Below, piece after piece: positions 1 through 9,867 of a DNA stretch of 64,000 bases. Within the stretch, counting starts at the first letter, position 1. Each line of letters begins with the position of its first letter. The notes beneath the pieces were generated by a model. It did not search any database. It saw only the letters and a program-made list of their open reading frames with translations, and was not told the DNA's origin. Source of the DNA: Massospora cicadina (lineage: Eukaryota; Entomophthoromycota; Entomophthoromycetes; Entomophthorales; Entomophthoraceae); contig JAKSZP010010601.1 of the NCBI GenBank assembly GCA_022478985.1, forward strand, positions 1-64,000, read 5' to 3'. Both the position numbers and the translations under genes were made by a program.

Positions 1-342
1 TTTTGGGCCCCAATTAATTGGGACTAGTTGCTGAGAATTGGGGCAGAGATAATTGGTCAACTGTGTGAATGTATTTGGCCTGAGCTGCCAATAGAATAAT
101 TAATAAAATTGACATTGAGTTGATCAACCTGGATGAGTAGTTGCAGAAAGGTTAACCTAAATGTGTGGGGATACATGGCACAAGCTTTAGTAATATAATT
201 AAATCATATAGCAATAGTTGGCCTGAGCTATTTTATTGTAATAGGTTTTAATTTGATTATTAGTCCAAGCATTAGGTGGGAAAATCAGCCCAATATGTAG
301 GTTATCAAAGGGTTATTTTTGAGTCAACCACAGAATTTGACA
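1..342 (-). repeat. 3' LTR of the deleted element (partial)
   Basis: Bases 1-342 repeat about 1957-2294 with scattered substitutions. The minus-strand LTR start is at 342. The rest of the LTR lies outside the window. Confidence 0.7.
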
Positions 343-354
343 TATACCCCCACT
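343..354 (-). promoter_or_regulatory. Polypurine tract before the 3' LTR
   Basis: The minus strand reads AGTGGGGGTATA directly before the LTR start. G3 has AGTAGGGGAAAA in the same position, preceded by the same 'gtca' context. Confidence 0.55.
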
Positions 355-409
355 TGACTTGAACATAAGCCCTATGATTCCCAATTAACCTTCACTGATC
401 ATCATCATT

Positions 410-595
410 GTTAATTTCAGCCTGACCAGCAATGAATCTCGAGTTGAATTCACATTATTGTTAATTTCAGCCTGACTGGCTGACAAATCTTGAGTTAAAT
501 CCTTTTTCAGCCTGACCAGCGGATGAATCAGGAGTGGAATCCTCTTATTGTTAATTTTGGCCTGAACTGCCAAAAATTCTGGTGTAGGATACTTT
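410..595. repeat. Four degenerate ~46-bp tandem repeats
   Basis: Units start near 410, 460, 503 and 550. Each begins with a version of 'gttaatttcagcctgacc' and ends with 'tt(g/a)aatcctt'. They lie in the internal remnant, where G3 has non-coding AT-rich sequence between pol and the 3' LTR. A short minus-strand open frame here only reflects the repetition. Confidence 0.65.
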
Positions 596-1095
596 CCCCA
601 CCCCAAGTGCAAAATAAAGTAGTAATTAGGTAATATATATTTTTTAACTTTTTAGTTATATACTTTTATTATTATTATATATATATATTTTTTTACTTTA
701 TTTTATTTTGTATGCAATGCTAATATTTTATATGTTACGTTTTTTTCTTTTTCTTCTTTTCTATTTTTTTCTATGTTAATTGGCCAGCTTATTAGTCTTT
801 TTATAAAATTAAGTGGACACAGTTTTATATAAAATCGCCTCTAACTTCTTGTTAACATGCTTTATTTTCTCCATGTTGGTCAAGGTATGCATATCACTTG
901 TTATAACAACATTTTTAAGACTGATTAGGTCAATCAGGCTTGTTTCCACATTAGCTCCCTCACCGTGATAAGATCCAGGGAGCTGGAGGCACTTGTATCA
1001 GATCTAATTTCCATCCTAATGTTGCAATTTCATCTGGCCGCATATGCCAGAAATTGGTTATGATGATCCCTTTCAGAAAGTGTCACCAATTTTAT

Positions 1096-1105
1096 GTGAT
1101 CACCA
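1096..1105 (-). promoter_or_regulatory. Candidate primer-binding site
   Basis: The minus strand reads TGGTGATCAC two bases after the LTR end. G3 has TGGTGCTCAC at the same place (two bases after its 5' LTR), and TGGTGCTC also occurs at 7271. A TGG start is expected for pairing with a tRNA 3' CCA end. The tRNA is not identified. Confidence 0.5.
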
Positions 1106-1107
1106 AT

Positions 1108-2294
1108 TGTCAAAATCTGAGGATTGCTCACTTGATTAATTGAATCCTGCATGGTGAATCAGACTGAAATTTGGCCTGTGGATCCTTGATTTGGCCAGTT
1201 GCTTACAGTTTTAGAACTGAAAGAAAATGCACTAAGCATACAAAAATGGCTCCAACCTTTCTGGCCAATTTTGGGGTTAATTTTCCCTTGTTATTAAGAA
1301 CTTCAGCTGAGGCAGGCAAAGTGGCAAGCTGGGGATCCTGAGATCCCAGCTTGCTGACACTCTCAAAAGCACTTTAAATAAAAATTAAATAAAAGATAAA
1401 ATAAAATAGACTTTTATTAGACTAGATTATTTGATAATAATTTATTGGGTCAGGTGCCAGTATTTATACCTCTAGGTCATCTCCTAGCCACATCAGAGTA
1501 CAAAATTTCAACCCATATTTTACTACCTCAGTTTGGCCCTTGAACTGATACAACTGAAATGTTTTTCTTAGGTTTATTGGTGGCAAAATACTCTCAAAAT
1601 TAGAATTTCAGGTACAAAAATTGCAATAAAAGCATGCAATTGTCCTAAGATCTTCTTGATTTGAGTTTCATCATACTGCTGACAAAATATACCTTTTGTG
1701 AAACTCTTGCCTCAATTGAAATAGATAACGTACCCTTAATTGGGACGTCAGCAGGCCTCTCCCTCAATAGCATTAGGTACTCCCTTTTGGATGGTCCATG
1801 TGCAAGTGCTATTGTGCTGATTATGTGGATCAACATGAATTTCGCCCTAGGGTAGAAATTTATTATGTTGTTCATTCATTTGATTGTCCATGGGACTTTT
1901 TAAACGTTAACTTTGGGTTGTCCCAAAATAATTTTGTATAGAAATTTCTTACTATTGGTCCCAATTAAATGGGACTAGTTGCCAAGGATTGGGCAGAGAT
2001 AATTGGCCCAACTGTGCGAATGTATTCAGCCCAAGCTGCCAATAGAATAATTAATTAATTTACGTTTAGTTGATCAACCCAGCCAAGTAGTTGCAGAGAA
2101 GGTAACCTAAATGTGTGGGGATATTTGGCATGAACTTTAGTAATATAACTAAATCCATTTAGCAATAATTGGCCTGAGCCATTTTATTGTAATAGGTTTT
2201 AATTTGATTATTAGTTCAAGCATTAGGTGGGAAAATTGGCCCAATCTTTAGGTTGTCAAAGGGTTTATTTTTGAGTCAACCACAGAATTTGACA
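1108..2294 (-). repeat. 5' LTR of the deleted element
   Basis: On the minus strand it starts TGTCAAATTCTG at 2294 and ends in TGACA at 1108. A stretch at about 1720-1830 matches, in reverse complement, the 'caatagtacttgcacatgga ... aggcctgccaatgtccc' part of the G3 LTR. A TATA-like GGTATAAATA sits on the minus strand at 1461-1470, matching GGTATAAAATACTGG in G3. Length is about 1.19 kb, against 1,207 bp in G3. Confidence 0.7.
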
Positions 2295-2399
2295 GGTTGG
2301 TTGGGGTGTTTCAGTATAGTTTGGTGTATTAGCGGTGTACTTCCGCCTTGACCTCCGCTGGGTCAGGTGCCACAGTGATGTCATCTTTTCAGACCTGTG

Positions 2400-3780
2400 T
2401 GAGCGTGAGCTGGTTGCCGCAGGACCAAAATTAGTGGAAGAAGTACATTGAGAGCAGGTTTCACCTTCTTTTATGAACTTATTTTTCTTGATACTTTGAT
2501 TATATGCTGGTGTTTTGAAGATGAGGGCGTTTAGGCAGGCGAATATTTCAGCCCATCTACACCCCCAGTTGGGGCTGTAGCCTTGAACTTTAGGGTGTTG
2601 AGCTTGAGGTGGTCAGTTCCGCCAGGGTGCGCCTAATTGTGGCTGTGTTAGTGGTGTTCTTACGCAAGGCGAGATGGCAAGTTTTATTAATAGTTCAATT
2701 TTGAAATTTGTCCAGGTTTTGATGGGGTATAATATAAATGTAATTATGAATTTTGGACTCGTGGCCTCATATTTGATCCAGCCAGATATTTTGGTCAATT
2801 TTATATTCTCAGGTGCAACTTCCTCCAGGTTGACGCCTGTGTGGGAGTTCAGGTTGGAGAGAGCTGCACTGAGATGAGTCAGTGGTCAAGAAATTGGCTT
2901 TTTTGTTGTAAATTTGGATATTTTGATCGTTGGGATTGTGAAATGAGGATGTGATCAATGCGGCTCATTGATAAAAGCGCTCCCTCATGTATGTTAGGCC
3001 GTGTCATGTGGGGGAGGAGTGGTGACCTGGGGGGAGTGTATTGTGTAGGCCAGGGATGCCTTCATTGCACAGAATTTGATGTGCCCTGGGGTATCCCCTG
3101 GGGTTAGGCCATTGGTCTGTATTGAAGTTAGCCCAGCAGTTGAAGTTTCCCAGAAGGATGGTATCTGGTTGGAGAATGTGTGTTGGGATGGTTTTGAGAA
3201 ATTTTTTTCCTTTTAGCTGCAGTGCACAGTGCATAGATGCATGCTATTGAGATTGTGTCCTCTTGGCATGCAATCGTTACTAATAGGACATGGCCATGCA
3301 GATACAAGAGGAGTCAGTGATTTTTAGTTTTTTGTTATTGTGGATGACCACCCCACAGTAGGACGTCCATACCAATTGGGATGGTGAGACCCTGGCTGAC
3401 CAGGATCCCTCTTCCCCTTGTAGGCAGTGGGTTTCTTGGAAGGCCAAGATATCTACAGGGTTTTCACAGGAAGTTCAGCTTTTTGGCTTGAGATGATTGA
3501 GCCCTGGCTCCCACAATGTTTAACATCCCTATTGACACTGAGGTGCCCATGGCGCCTCAGGAGCAGTTGGGAGGGCCACCCATCACAAACCCAGCGCACT
3601 GTTTTGTGAACTTGCTCCATGTCATTGGGCCTGTCCAAACTGGCATCTTCCAATCCCTTACCCTGTGCCAATTTTGCATAGGTATTGTGGTTTTTTAGGG
3701 TTTGAGTCAGATTTTTCCGCTTGTGACTCATGGTCATTTGGAGTGGTTTGCTGATTGTTTTCTGTGGTTTCATGGTTCAA
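2400..3780 (-). pseudogene. LINE-A endonuclease domain remnant
   Basis: The best piece (3234-3004, minus) contains LLGNFNCWANFNTDQWP, the damaged equivalent of the GDxN catalytic block of apurinic-type endonucleases (GDMNFWNNPNTDRWP in the copy at 17500-18150). An upstream QETHCLQ-like block lies near 3415. This enzyme nicks target DNA for target-primed reverse transcription. Asp of GDxN is Asn here and frames are broken. Confidence 0.6.
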
Positions 3781-3789
3781 ATTTTTAGA

Positions 3790-4966
3790 TGCGGGTCCCA
3801 CATTTTCACCAATAATGGAGCTGAATTTTCTGGCTAAATTCGCTTGATTGATATCACATGATGTTTCAGCGAATTGTTGAGGAAAATTTTCATCTTGTAT
3901 TCTTCTTTGATTGATTGTCTTAGTTGATTTCCTCTATGTCCTCCTGAATTTGGCCAGGGTCAATGGAGAGGCCACGAGTGATACAGCCTTGGCCGCTGCA
4001 TGCTATTGGGCCTTCTGTACCAATTTTCATACTTTGGGTGATACTTGGTCTATGAGGATGTATTTCCCATTTTCTCCCCAGAGGAAGGCGTAGTTGGTGT
4101 TGATTATTTTGGCAAAGTCTTCATCATCTTTGTCCATGGTGTCATTCTGAAGTCTGTTGCCAGTATGCCCTTCTTTACAGAGCATGCATGTACCTTGTGC
4201 CCCAATGCGCTGCAGTGGTTGAAGATAGGCGGTGCGCTTTCCAGTGTAATATGGAATACCTTTGACATCCCCCATCTAGGAGGTGAAACACCACTATGCA
4301 TAGGATTTTGGTGAGGTCTTCAGCCACCTCAGGGATAAGGTTGATCATGGCAATTGCCTTTCCTGTGCACAAGTTCAGCATCAGGTGAAAATGCTGTAGT
4401 TCAAATTGTTTAATTTCTCCATAGCTGGCAAGTCCAGCTTGGAGCTCCTCCCTGATTACCTTGCGGGGAAGGTTAGTAGGTAGTGAGTCAAAGGAGATGA
4501 ACAAAGTGTTCACTTTGTTCCATCTGGTGTGTGTGGTGCACACAATTTATTTGCTCTCAGGAAGGAGATTCTGATGCAGACTTTTGTGGCAGCGTCTGCA
4601 TCTTCTTCAGTTTTGAAGCCCATATCAATCCAGCTATAGTGAATGGTATGACTGGTAACATACACTGCGTGGGGAAAAGGGAGGCCTGTTCATCGCCCAC
4701 TTTATCCCAAAGAGTTGGAGAGTCAGCCTTAGAAAAAGTCTGAGCCTGTGCTCTATTTTTGATAGGGGTTGGGCATACTGGATATCTATGTACAAGTTTT
4801 GTTTAGTGGTGAACTCCACAAACCTGGATGGTGTCTGAGTTTGTGGTTTCTTAATAGAATTGGTTCCTGGTCCCCCTCCAGGGCATTTCTTGCCCTTTGG
4901 CGCACCGTTTTCCCATTGCCTGATGGCTATCACCCAATTTAATTGTGATTTGTTGATATCGCCCAT
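3790..4966 (-). pseudogene. LINE-A ORF1 (RNA-binding, CCHC-type) remnant
   Basis: Minus-strand pieces at 4966-4634 and 4543-4104 form a broken ORF1 protein. The middle piece has an RRM-like beginning (NTLFISFDSLPTNLPRK, then EELQAGLASYGEI) and is followed by a zinc-knuckle relic (NHCSALGHKVHAC), in which the first cysteine is lost. The same order occurs in the ORF1 at 16108-17279 and in the third LINE family at 60412-60849. ORF1 proteins of LINEs coat the element's RNA. At least two frame changes and several stops are present, so it is not functional. Confidence 0.6.
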
Positions 4967-4989
4967 CTCTCCTGTGTAATTATCAAATT

Positions 4990-6050
4990 TTGCTGTTTGA
5001 ATTGAATTGTGGTAACTAATGCTATTGTTACAGGAAAGAAAAGTTAATGTCTTTCTAATTAACTTTCCCTAATTTATAAAGTATCTGTGCCAAGTTAGGT
5101 TATAGTTGGTTCAGTAGTTTAAAATAGAAAATGTCACATAAAACTTAATATAAATTTTAAATATAGAGATGTTTTGGTTAACAGTTTGGTGGTATTTGAT
5201 TGACCCAATAGGTTTATTTTTAAATTTGCTGAATAGTTAGTGCTTTTTGGTCAATTATATAGACCAATGGTTTTGGATAAATGGTTGGTGAGTTTTTTAT
5301 CAATTGATTTTTTATTAGATTAAGCTGAAAGTTGGTAATTTTTGATTGATTTGATAGCTTAATTTTATTTAGCTAAGGAGTTAGTAAATTTAGTTGTTTT
5401 TTTACATACAATTGGTTTTGGCTAAGTATTTGGTGATTTTTGATTTATTTGATATGTTTAACTGTTGTTGGTAAGTTGTTGGTGAATAATCAGTTTTAAT
5501 AAATTCAATGGTAATAAGTAAACTGTATAATGTTATCTTTGATATAAAACCTAAATTGATCAGTTCAAATTGTCTGGAAATAAATAACCTTGAGCATTAC
5601 TTGGTAGCTACACTAGTAATTAAAATTGAGAATTGCTTTACTCTCAGAGGTCTAGCCTTCATTTATAGTGAAAATTGGTGAATTTGGCGCTTAGGCGTCA
5701 TACTTCAGATGCACAGGTTAATACACACAACTAAACCAGATACTGGTTGAGGACAGCAATCTGGGTAAAACTTAACAAAAGATAACCTAGTTTTGAAAAT
5801 ATGGGGTTTATTAATTAAAATAAGAGAGTACACTGTATTATCTAGTGTTAAGGGCTCTGAGGCTCACTATACTAAACTTAAAAATATACTAAAATTAGTT
5901 AATGAGGAAAACTGACTCCCCTTATAGATGAAAATCTCACTCAAATATGCTCTCTTTACCAGGTTTCTCATTGGTGCATTTTGTGGTTACTAAGCATCAC
6001 TTAAGAGTGGCAACCTACCGGCGTGATATCCTAATCAGGCCAGACAAACA
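4990..6050. other. AT-rich stretch without recognisable genes
   Basis: Apart from the tandem repeat at 5176-5515 I see no coding structure, RNA gene or clear element end. A TATA-like 'catttatag' near 5660 resembles the promoter area of the neighbouring LTR families, so part may be an old LTR, but I cannot define its ends. Confidence 0.4.
5176..5515. repeat. Seven degenerate ~48-bp tandem repeats
   Basis: Units begin near 5176, 5228, 5275, 5322, 5371, 5421 and 5468, giving spacings of 47-52 bp. The shared core is roughly 'gctaagnagttggtgatttttgattgattt'. It is AT-rich and strongly diverged, with no coding potential. Confidence 0.6.
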
Positions 6051-7062
6051 AATGAATAGGGCTCAGGGTTTTCCAACATAAGCTCAATATGCCAGCTGTA
6101 ATTAAATATATGCAGAATATAATTGAATTAATGGAAGCTGTCCATAAACGTTATAGAGACCCTATTAGTGGTCTTTTTACAATGACTTGGAACAAAATAC
6201 CATATCAATCTGAGCTAAAATAGGAGGTGATAAGGCAATTGAGGCCATGGCATCAGTGGCTGATAATTTATGGGAACAAAAATGCACCAGCAGGGATTAG
6301 GTGTTCATTTAATAGTAAACTGACAATTGACCAACTACATATAAAACTATGGACTGTGAGATGAAATTATATACTAAGAACCAATTAAATCCTCTATCAA
6401 ATTATTAATTAAGTAGAAATTAAATGTATAAAAATGATATATACCATATGGTTGGTCAAACCATTTACAAAAAAAGTTAAATTGAAAATTGGTGGTAATA
6501 TATTGAAAGAGAGAGTCAGGATTGGCTTCAGTAATATTTTGTTCTTGGCAAAATTGATTGATTGTAATAAGAAAATTATAAGTAAAAGGGATTCAAGCTC
6601 ACAAAAATTTGTAAAAGCAGAAAATGGACAGCAGTGGGGGAGTACTTAACTGAAGTAATTTTTTAATTATGCTAGTGTAGTTGTTGGAGATACCTCTAAG
6701 ATGACTGGAATAACTTTGGATCAAGCTTTGATATCTTGGTCAAATGATATTCATAAAATCCATGTTAAAAATCCAATTCTTCAATTGAATGACATAAGAC
6801 TCTTCAGAGTTATTGGCCTCCTATGATGGATGAAACCAAGCAATCTGAAATGACCAAGCATTTTGAAGGGGCTGGGCCCTCGTTAAGAAGGTCAATCAAA
6901 TCTAATAAGCACTTTAACAGATCTGGCCATCACAATTATTTTAATAATAATGATAATCAGCAATATCAGTCATCTGTTAGAAAAGATCTTTCCTCAGGTG
7001 CATCAAGGAAATCCTCGCAAAAACCCACTAAATCTTCCCCTATAAATATTTCTAATTTTTAA
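6050..7062 (+). pseudogene. Unidentified decayed coding remnant
   Basis: Several short plus-strand frames follow each other: about 6090-6225, 6434-6649 and 6823-7062. The last codes for a 79-residue basic, Asn/Ser-rich peptide with HHNYFNNNDNQQYQSS. I do not recognise the family. Low-complexity basic tails of this kind occur at the ends of retroelement Gag-like proteins, but no catalytic motif is present. It may belong to an element older than the Gag starting at 7324. Confidence 0.25.
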
Positions 7063-7270
7063 TTAATAAAGTACCAAAAATCTTGTCTCACATAGCTTTA
7101 TTTTGCTCTATCTTCTTACTGGATTCAGTACTTCCAATTGGAATTTACTATTGCAATGGAACTAATAACTTCATTGTGATTGACTTGATCTTCACTAGAG
7201 CCATGTAACTATAATACTTTTGTAGCCTTTGTAGTGCCTGCTTATAGAATTTCTCACAAAATTCTAATAC

Positions 7271-7280
7271 TGGTGCTCCC
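7271..7280 (+). promoter_or_regulatory. Candidate primer-binding site of a Gypsy-type element
   Basis: TGGTGCTCCC shares TGGTGCTC with the site after the G3 5' LTR (49675-49684). It lies 53 bases before the ATG of the Gag remnant. An LTR end is plausible just upstream ('tttctcaca' at 7250-7258, compare 'aactcaca' in G3), but the LTR itself is not defined. Confidence 0.4.
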
Positions 7281-7323
7281 TGCCAGGTCTGCTTCTGAGG
7301 CTACCTGGTGAAAACATACTTTC

Positions 7324-9358
7324 ATGCCAATGAATATGTCTAGTGAAGAGAGCCCCTCTTCTGAGGAATCTATGAGTATAACCCAATGGGTACTCTCCAA
7401 CAGGCAGGATCTGCCTTTCTTTACTACCAATAATATGCAATTTCAAGCTTCTATGGACTTGGCCATTGAAGGCACGGACCAAAATAATTATCAGATTCAA
7501 GCCGTGAATGTAGAGGAGACTGTCAAAGGCTTGATATGGGAGGTTATCAACCTGGTACTTACCTAATTGTGAACAAGCGTCTAAAGTTGCTGAAAACATG
7601 ATGAACTTATACAACTGAGTGGTGTTACAGCCTACCAAAGTGGGCTTGGCTAGGACTGAACAGTACCTCTGGCATTATGTCCATCCTGCTATCCACCATG
7701 TATTCCAGATTTTGGTGTTGTATCATCTCAAAATCCAGCGCCAGTTAACTCTGGCCCAACAATTTCACTCTCAGCTATCCTCATTCTATGAGACAGCGTC
7801 TAACTTTGGAAGGGATAATCAGGAAACTATTCATAATAATCATCAAAATGTTTAATAATATCCATACCCAGTTGATGAGCTTCGACAATGGGGTTGTGGG
7901 ATACATTGGACAAAGAAGTATCTCAACAAGTTAGCGATGTCACCAATCCCATTCACCACCATATCACTTCCCTGGAGGCTGAAATCTCAATCCAAATAGA
8001 CCAATTGCGGGTCAAGCATGATAAGCGCTTTGGTGAGCTTAATGAGTTAGTCCAACATCTTGTTCAACTGGCAGGTAATGTCAGCGAAGGGGTACCTAGC
8101 CCTGTTGGTCCTCCTGGACCGTCGGGACCACCTAGCTCCCCATTGGTAATCATGGGACCTCTGGGTGAACGTGGTCCTTCTGGTTCAGTGGGTCAACAAG
8201 GGCCACCAGGACCAGCAGGTCAAGATGGATCATAAGGTCCTCCGGGACCTCCTGGTCCCCCTGGTTCCTCGCTTCCATTGTCCAATCCTGAACATTTGAA
8301 TCTATTAGCTTCATGAGTTCAATTGTTGTAAACTCAAATTTGAGCCCTAGCTCAAGGATGTTTCTTATCCTTGGAAGCCTTCAAACAGACCCAGATTACT
8401 CCTTAATCAACTTACTGGATGGTATTGAGAATGCGCATTGTCTATGCGATGTAAATCAAACTAAGCAAGATACCCAGTTCATTACATTGACCACATCCAT
8501 TGACCGGTTAATTGCCAAATGTGAAGTACTTGAGGCCAAGCAAGCTGAGATGATTACTGCAATTTTTAAATTAAACTGAGCACCTACAAATGACCATCTT
8601 AGTCAATGGGTTCAAAATCTACAAGATGACTTGAACCACTTAAGACAACAGGTTGATCAAGTTCCCCCTGCTGCCCAATTTACAGAGTCTTAACCCTCCG
8701 AGGCTGAGCTGGCCAGGGTATTGGGTGTACATGTCTTGAGTACAGAAAACACCCTTTTCAAACCTACCTTCAAAAATAAGTTTGAACTGGGTGAATGAAG
8801 CATTTATTCTTTTCTTTTCGTGTATGAATGCGGCATGGATGGGGCTACTGATCAACAGAAGGTCTGTCATATTACCCCTTGCCTAAGCCAGTTTGCACAA
8901 GATATCATGGTTCCTCATCTCAAGGTCTGTACTCCTTGGGCTCAAGTGAAAACCGCGCCTCGTTAAGGAATTTAGGGTGACCAAATCCTCGCCAACCAAA
9001 AGCAGGCCTTTATGAATATTCAAATCAAACAAGGAGAGTCTTTCCAGGAGTTTGCCAGGCGATTCTACCATGGGGCCCAGACACTTGTCACTTGCAACCA
9101 GATCACCATTGATGATGCTATATCAGCTGTACTTTGTGCATTCGCTTCTTGTACTCAGTTACTATTACATTGAAGTCCTTAAAACGGAATTCAACTCTCT
9201 CTATTATTGACATCAAGGAAGCACTTATGGAATTTCCCAATGGGGTAGTACATCTGGCTTCCTATAATATCATTGTACTTACATCCATGCAATGCCAACT
9301 AAACCCAAGTTCAAACCAGGGAAGGAGCCGTGAACTTATTGTGGTCTTGTGGGTCATG
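7324..9358 (+). pseudogene. Gag of a Gypsy-type element with collagen-like tract, cut at its zinc knuckle
   Basis: A chain of broken plus-strand frames reads like one Gag. It has an N-terminal acidic start (7324), a helical region (7888-8070), a Gly-X-Y collagen-like tract (8095-8270), another helical region (8313-8640), and a capsid-like part near 9010-9090 with SFQEFARRFYHGAQTL. That part matches SIQDFADRFYHEAQALL of G3 Gag at 51463. The zinc knuckle follows at 9328-9358 (EP-stop-TYCGLVGHV), where a TGA replaces its first Cys. The knuckle is cut exactly by the TG of the G1 LTR at 9359. No pol of this element follows. Gag assembles the virus-like particle and binds element RNA. Confidence 0.65.
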
Positions 9359-9787
9359 TGTCATGATTAGATGACATTATAGTAGGAACAGATGCTAGAG
9401 ATAAGGCTGGGTGACAGGAGGCCCTGAAGGTGAAATTTCAGGCTCTTCCTGACCTAAAACACACCTTAGATCAACGCTGGGTGCAAGCCAAGCATGCCCA
9501 GGTTGATACTAATGGGGTGCAAAACGCCCAGCCTCTCATCTCAGCTCAGGCACTAAAACAAACAATTTATATTATAAATGATGATGGTTTGATTCAGTTT
9601 ATTGGAGAGCAAGGGTTTGAGTCCCGCTCAAGTTATGAAATTTTGAGCTCAGATAAAATATGGCTTCAATTGATTACTTGAGTGAAGGCACTTTTGGTGT
9701 AATTTACTAAAATGGATAGAAGCGTCTGTTTATTGGAGCGTCAAGGCTTGGGTGCACTTCTGCAAAACCTGAATTTCCCCAGTCCAC

Positions 9788-9796
9788 TTTAAATAT
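9788..9796 (+). promoter_or_regulatory. G1 TATA-like box
   Basis: TTTAAATAT sits 31 bases before the sequence complementary to the primer-binding site. The spacing fits a TATA element driving a transcript that starts at about 9819. The same bases are kept in the 3' LTR. Confidence 0.55.
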
Positions 9797-9818
9797 GTTT
9801 TTGTGACCAACATTCCTT

Positions 9819-9829
9819 GTTGGTCAACT
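9819..9829 (+). promoter_or_regulatory. G1 putative transcript 5' end / self-primer
   Basis: GTTGGTCAACT is the exact reverse complement of 10254-10264, just after the LTR. In Tf1 of fission yeast the first 11 nt of the mRNA fold back to prime minus-strand synthesis; length and layout are the same here. The bases GTTGGTC can also pair with GACCAAC at 9805-9811, so part of the match could reflect a local hairpin. In the 3' LTR the site has two changes. Confidence 0.6.
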
Positions 9830-9867
9830 TTTCTTAAATAAAAATACCCATTTTTTATGTTTTACTT

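Larger units (their letters stand above)
1..2294 (-). mobile_element. Internally deleted LTR retrotransposon (gag and pol missing), cut by window edge
   Basis: Two direct repeats, 1-342 and the right end of 1108-2294, share a minus-strand start of TGTCAAATTCTGTGG and the same order of blocks. Between them lie only about 765 bases with no protease, RT or integrase. The minus-strand order is 5' LTR (2294 to 1108), primer-site-like sequence, short internal remnant, purine tract, then the start of a 3' LTR that runs off the window at base 1. The LTR ends, TATA region and purine tract resemble those of element G3 at 48466-57546, so this is a deletion derivative of a related family. It interrupts the LINE that continues at 2295. 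The outer target-site duplication cannot be checked because the far end is outside the window. Confidence 0.7.
2295..4985 (-). mobile_element. LINE family A copy 1: ORF1 plus endonuclease remnant
   Basis: On the minus strand this holds the 5' half of a non-LTR retrotransposon. ORF1-like peptides lie at about 4966-3790 and an apurinic endonuclease remnant at about 3780-2400. The RT half would lie beyond the LTR element that interrupts it at 2294, outside the window. It is homologous to the plus-strand copy at 16108-31130. It is CG-poor and broken by many stops. The 5' end near 4985 is approximate; I found no convincing target-site duplication. Confidence 0.7.

Noticed and set aside
7888..8235. 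A stand-alone host collagen-like protein gene
   Set aside because: The frame has no clear promoter or stop context of its own, and the sequences before and after read as parts of a Gag (helical regions, capsid block, zinc knuckle). A retroelement origin explains more.
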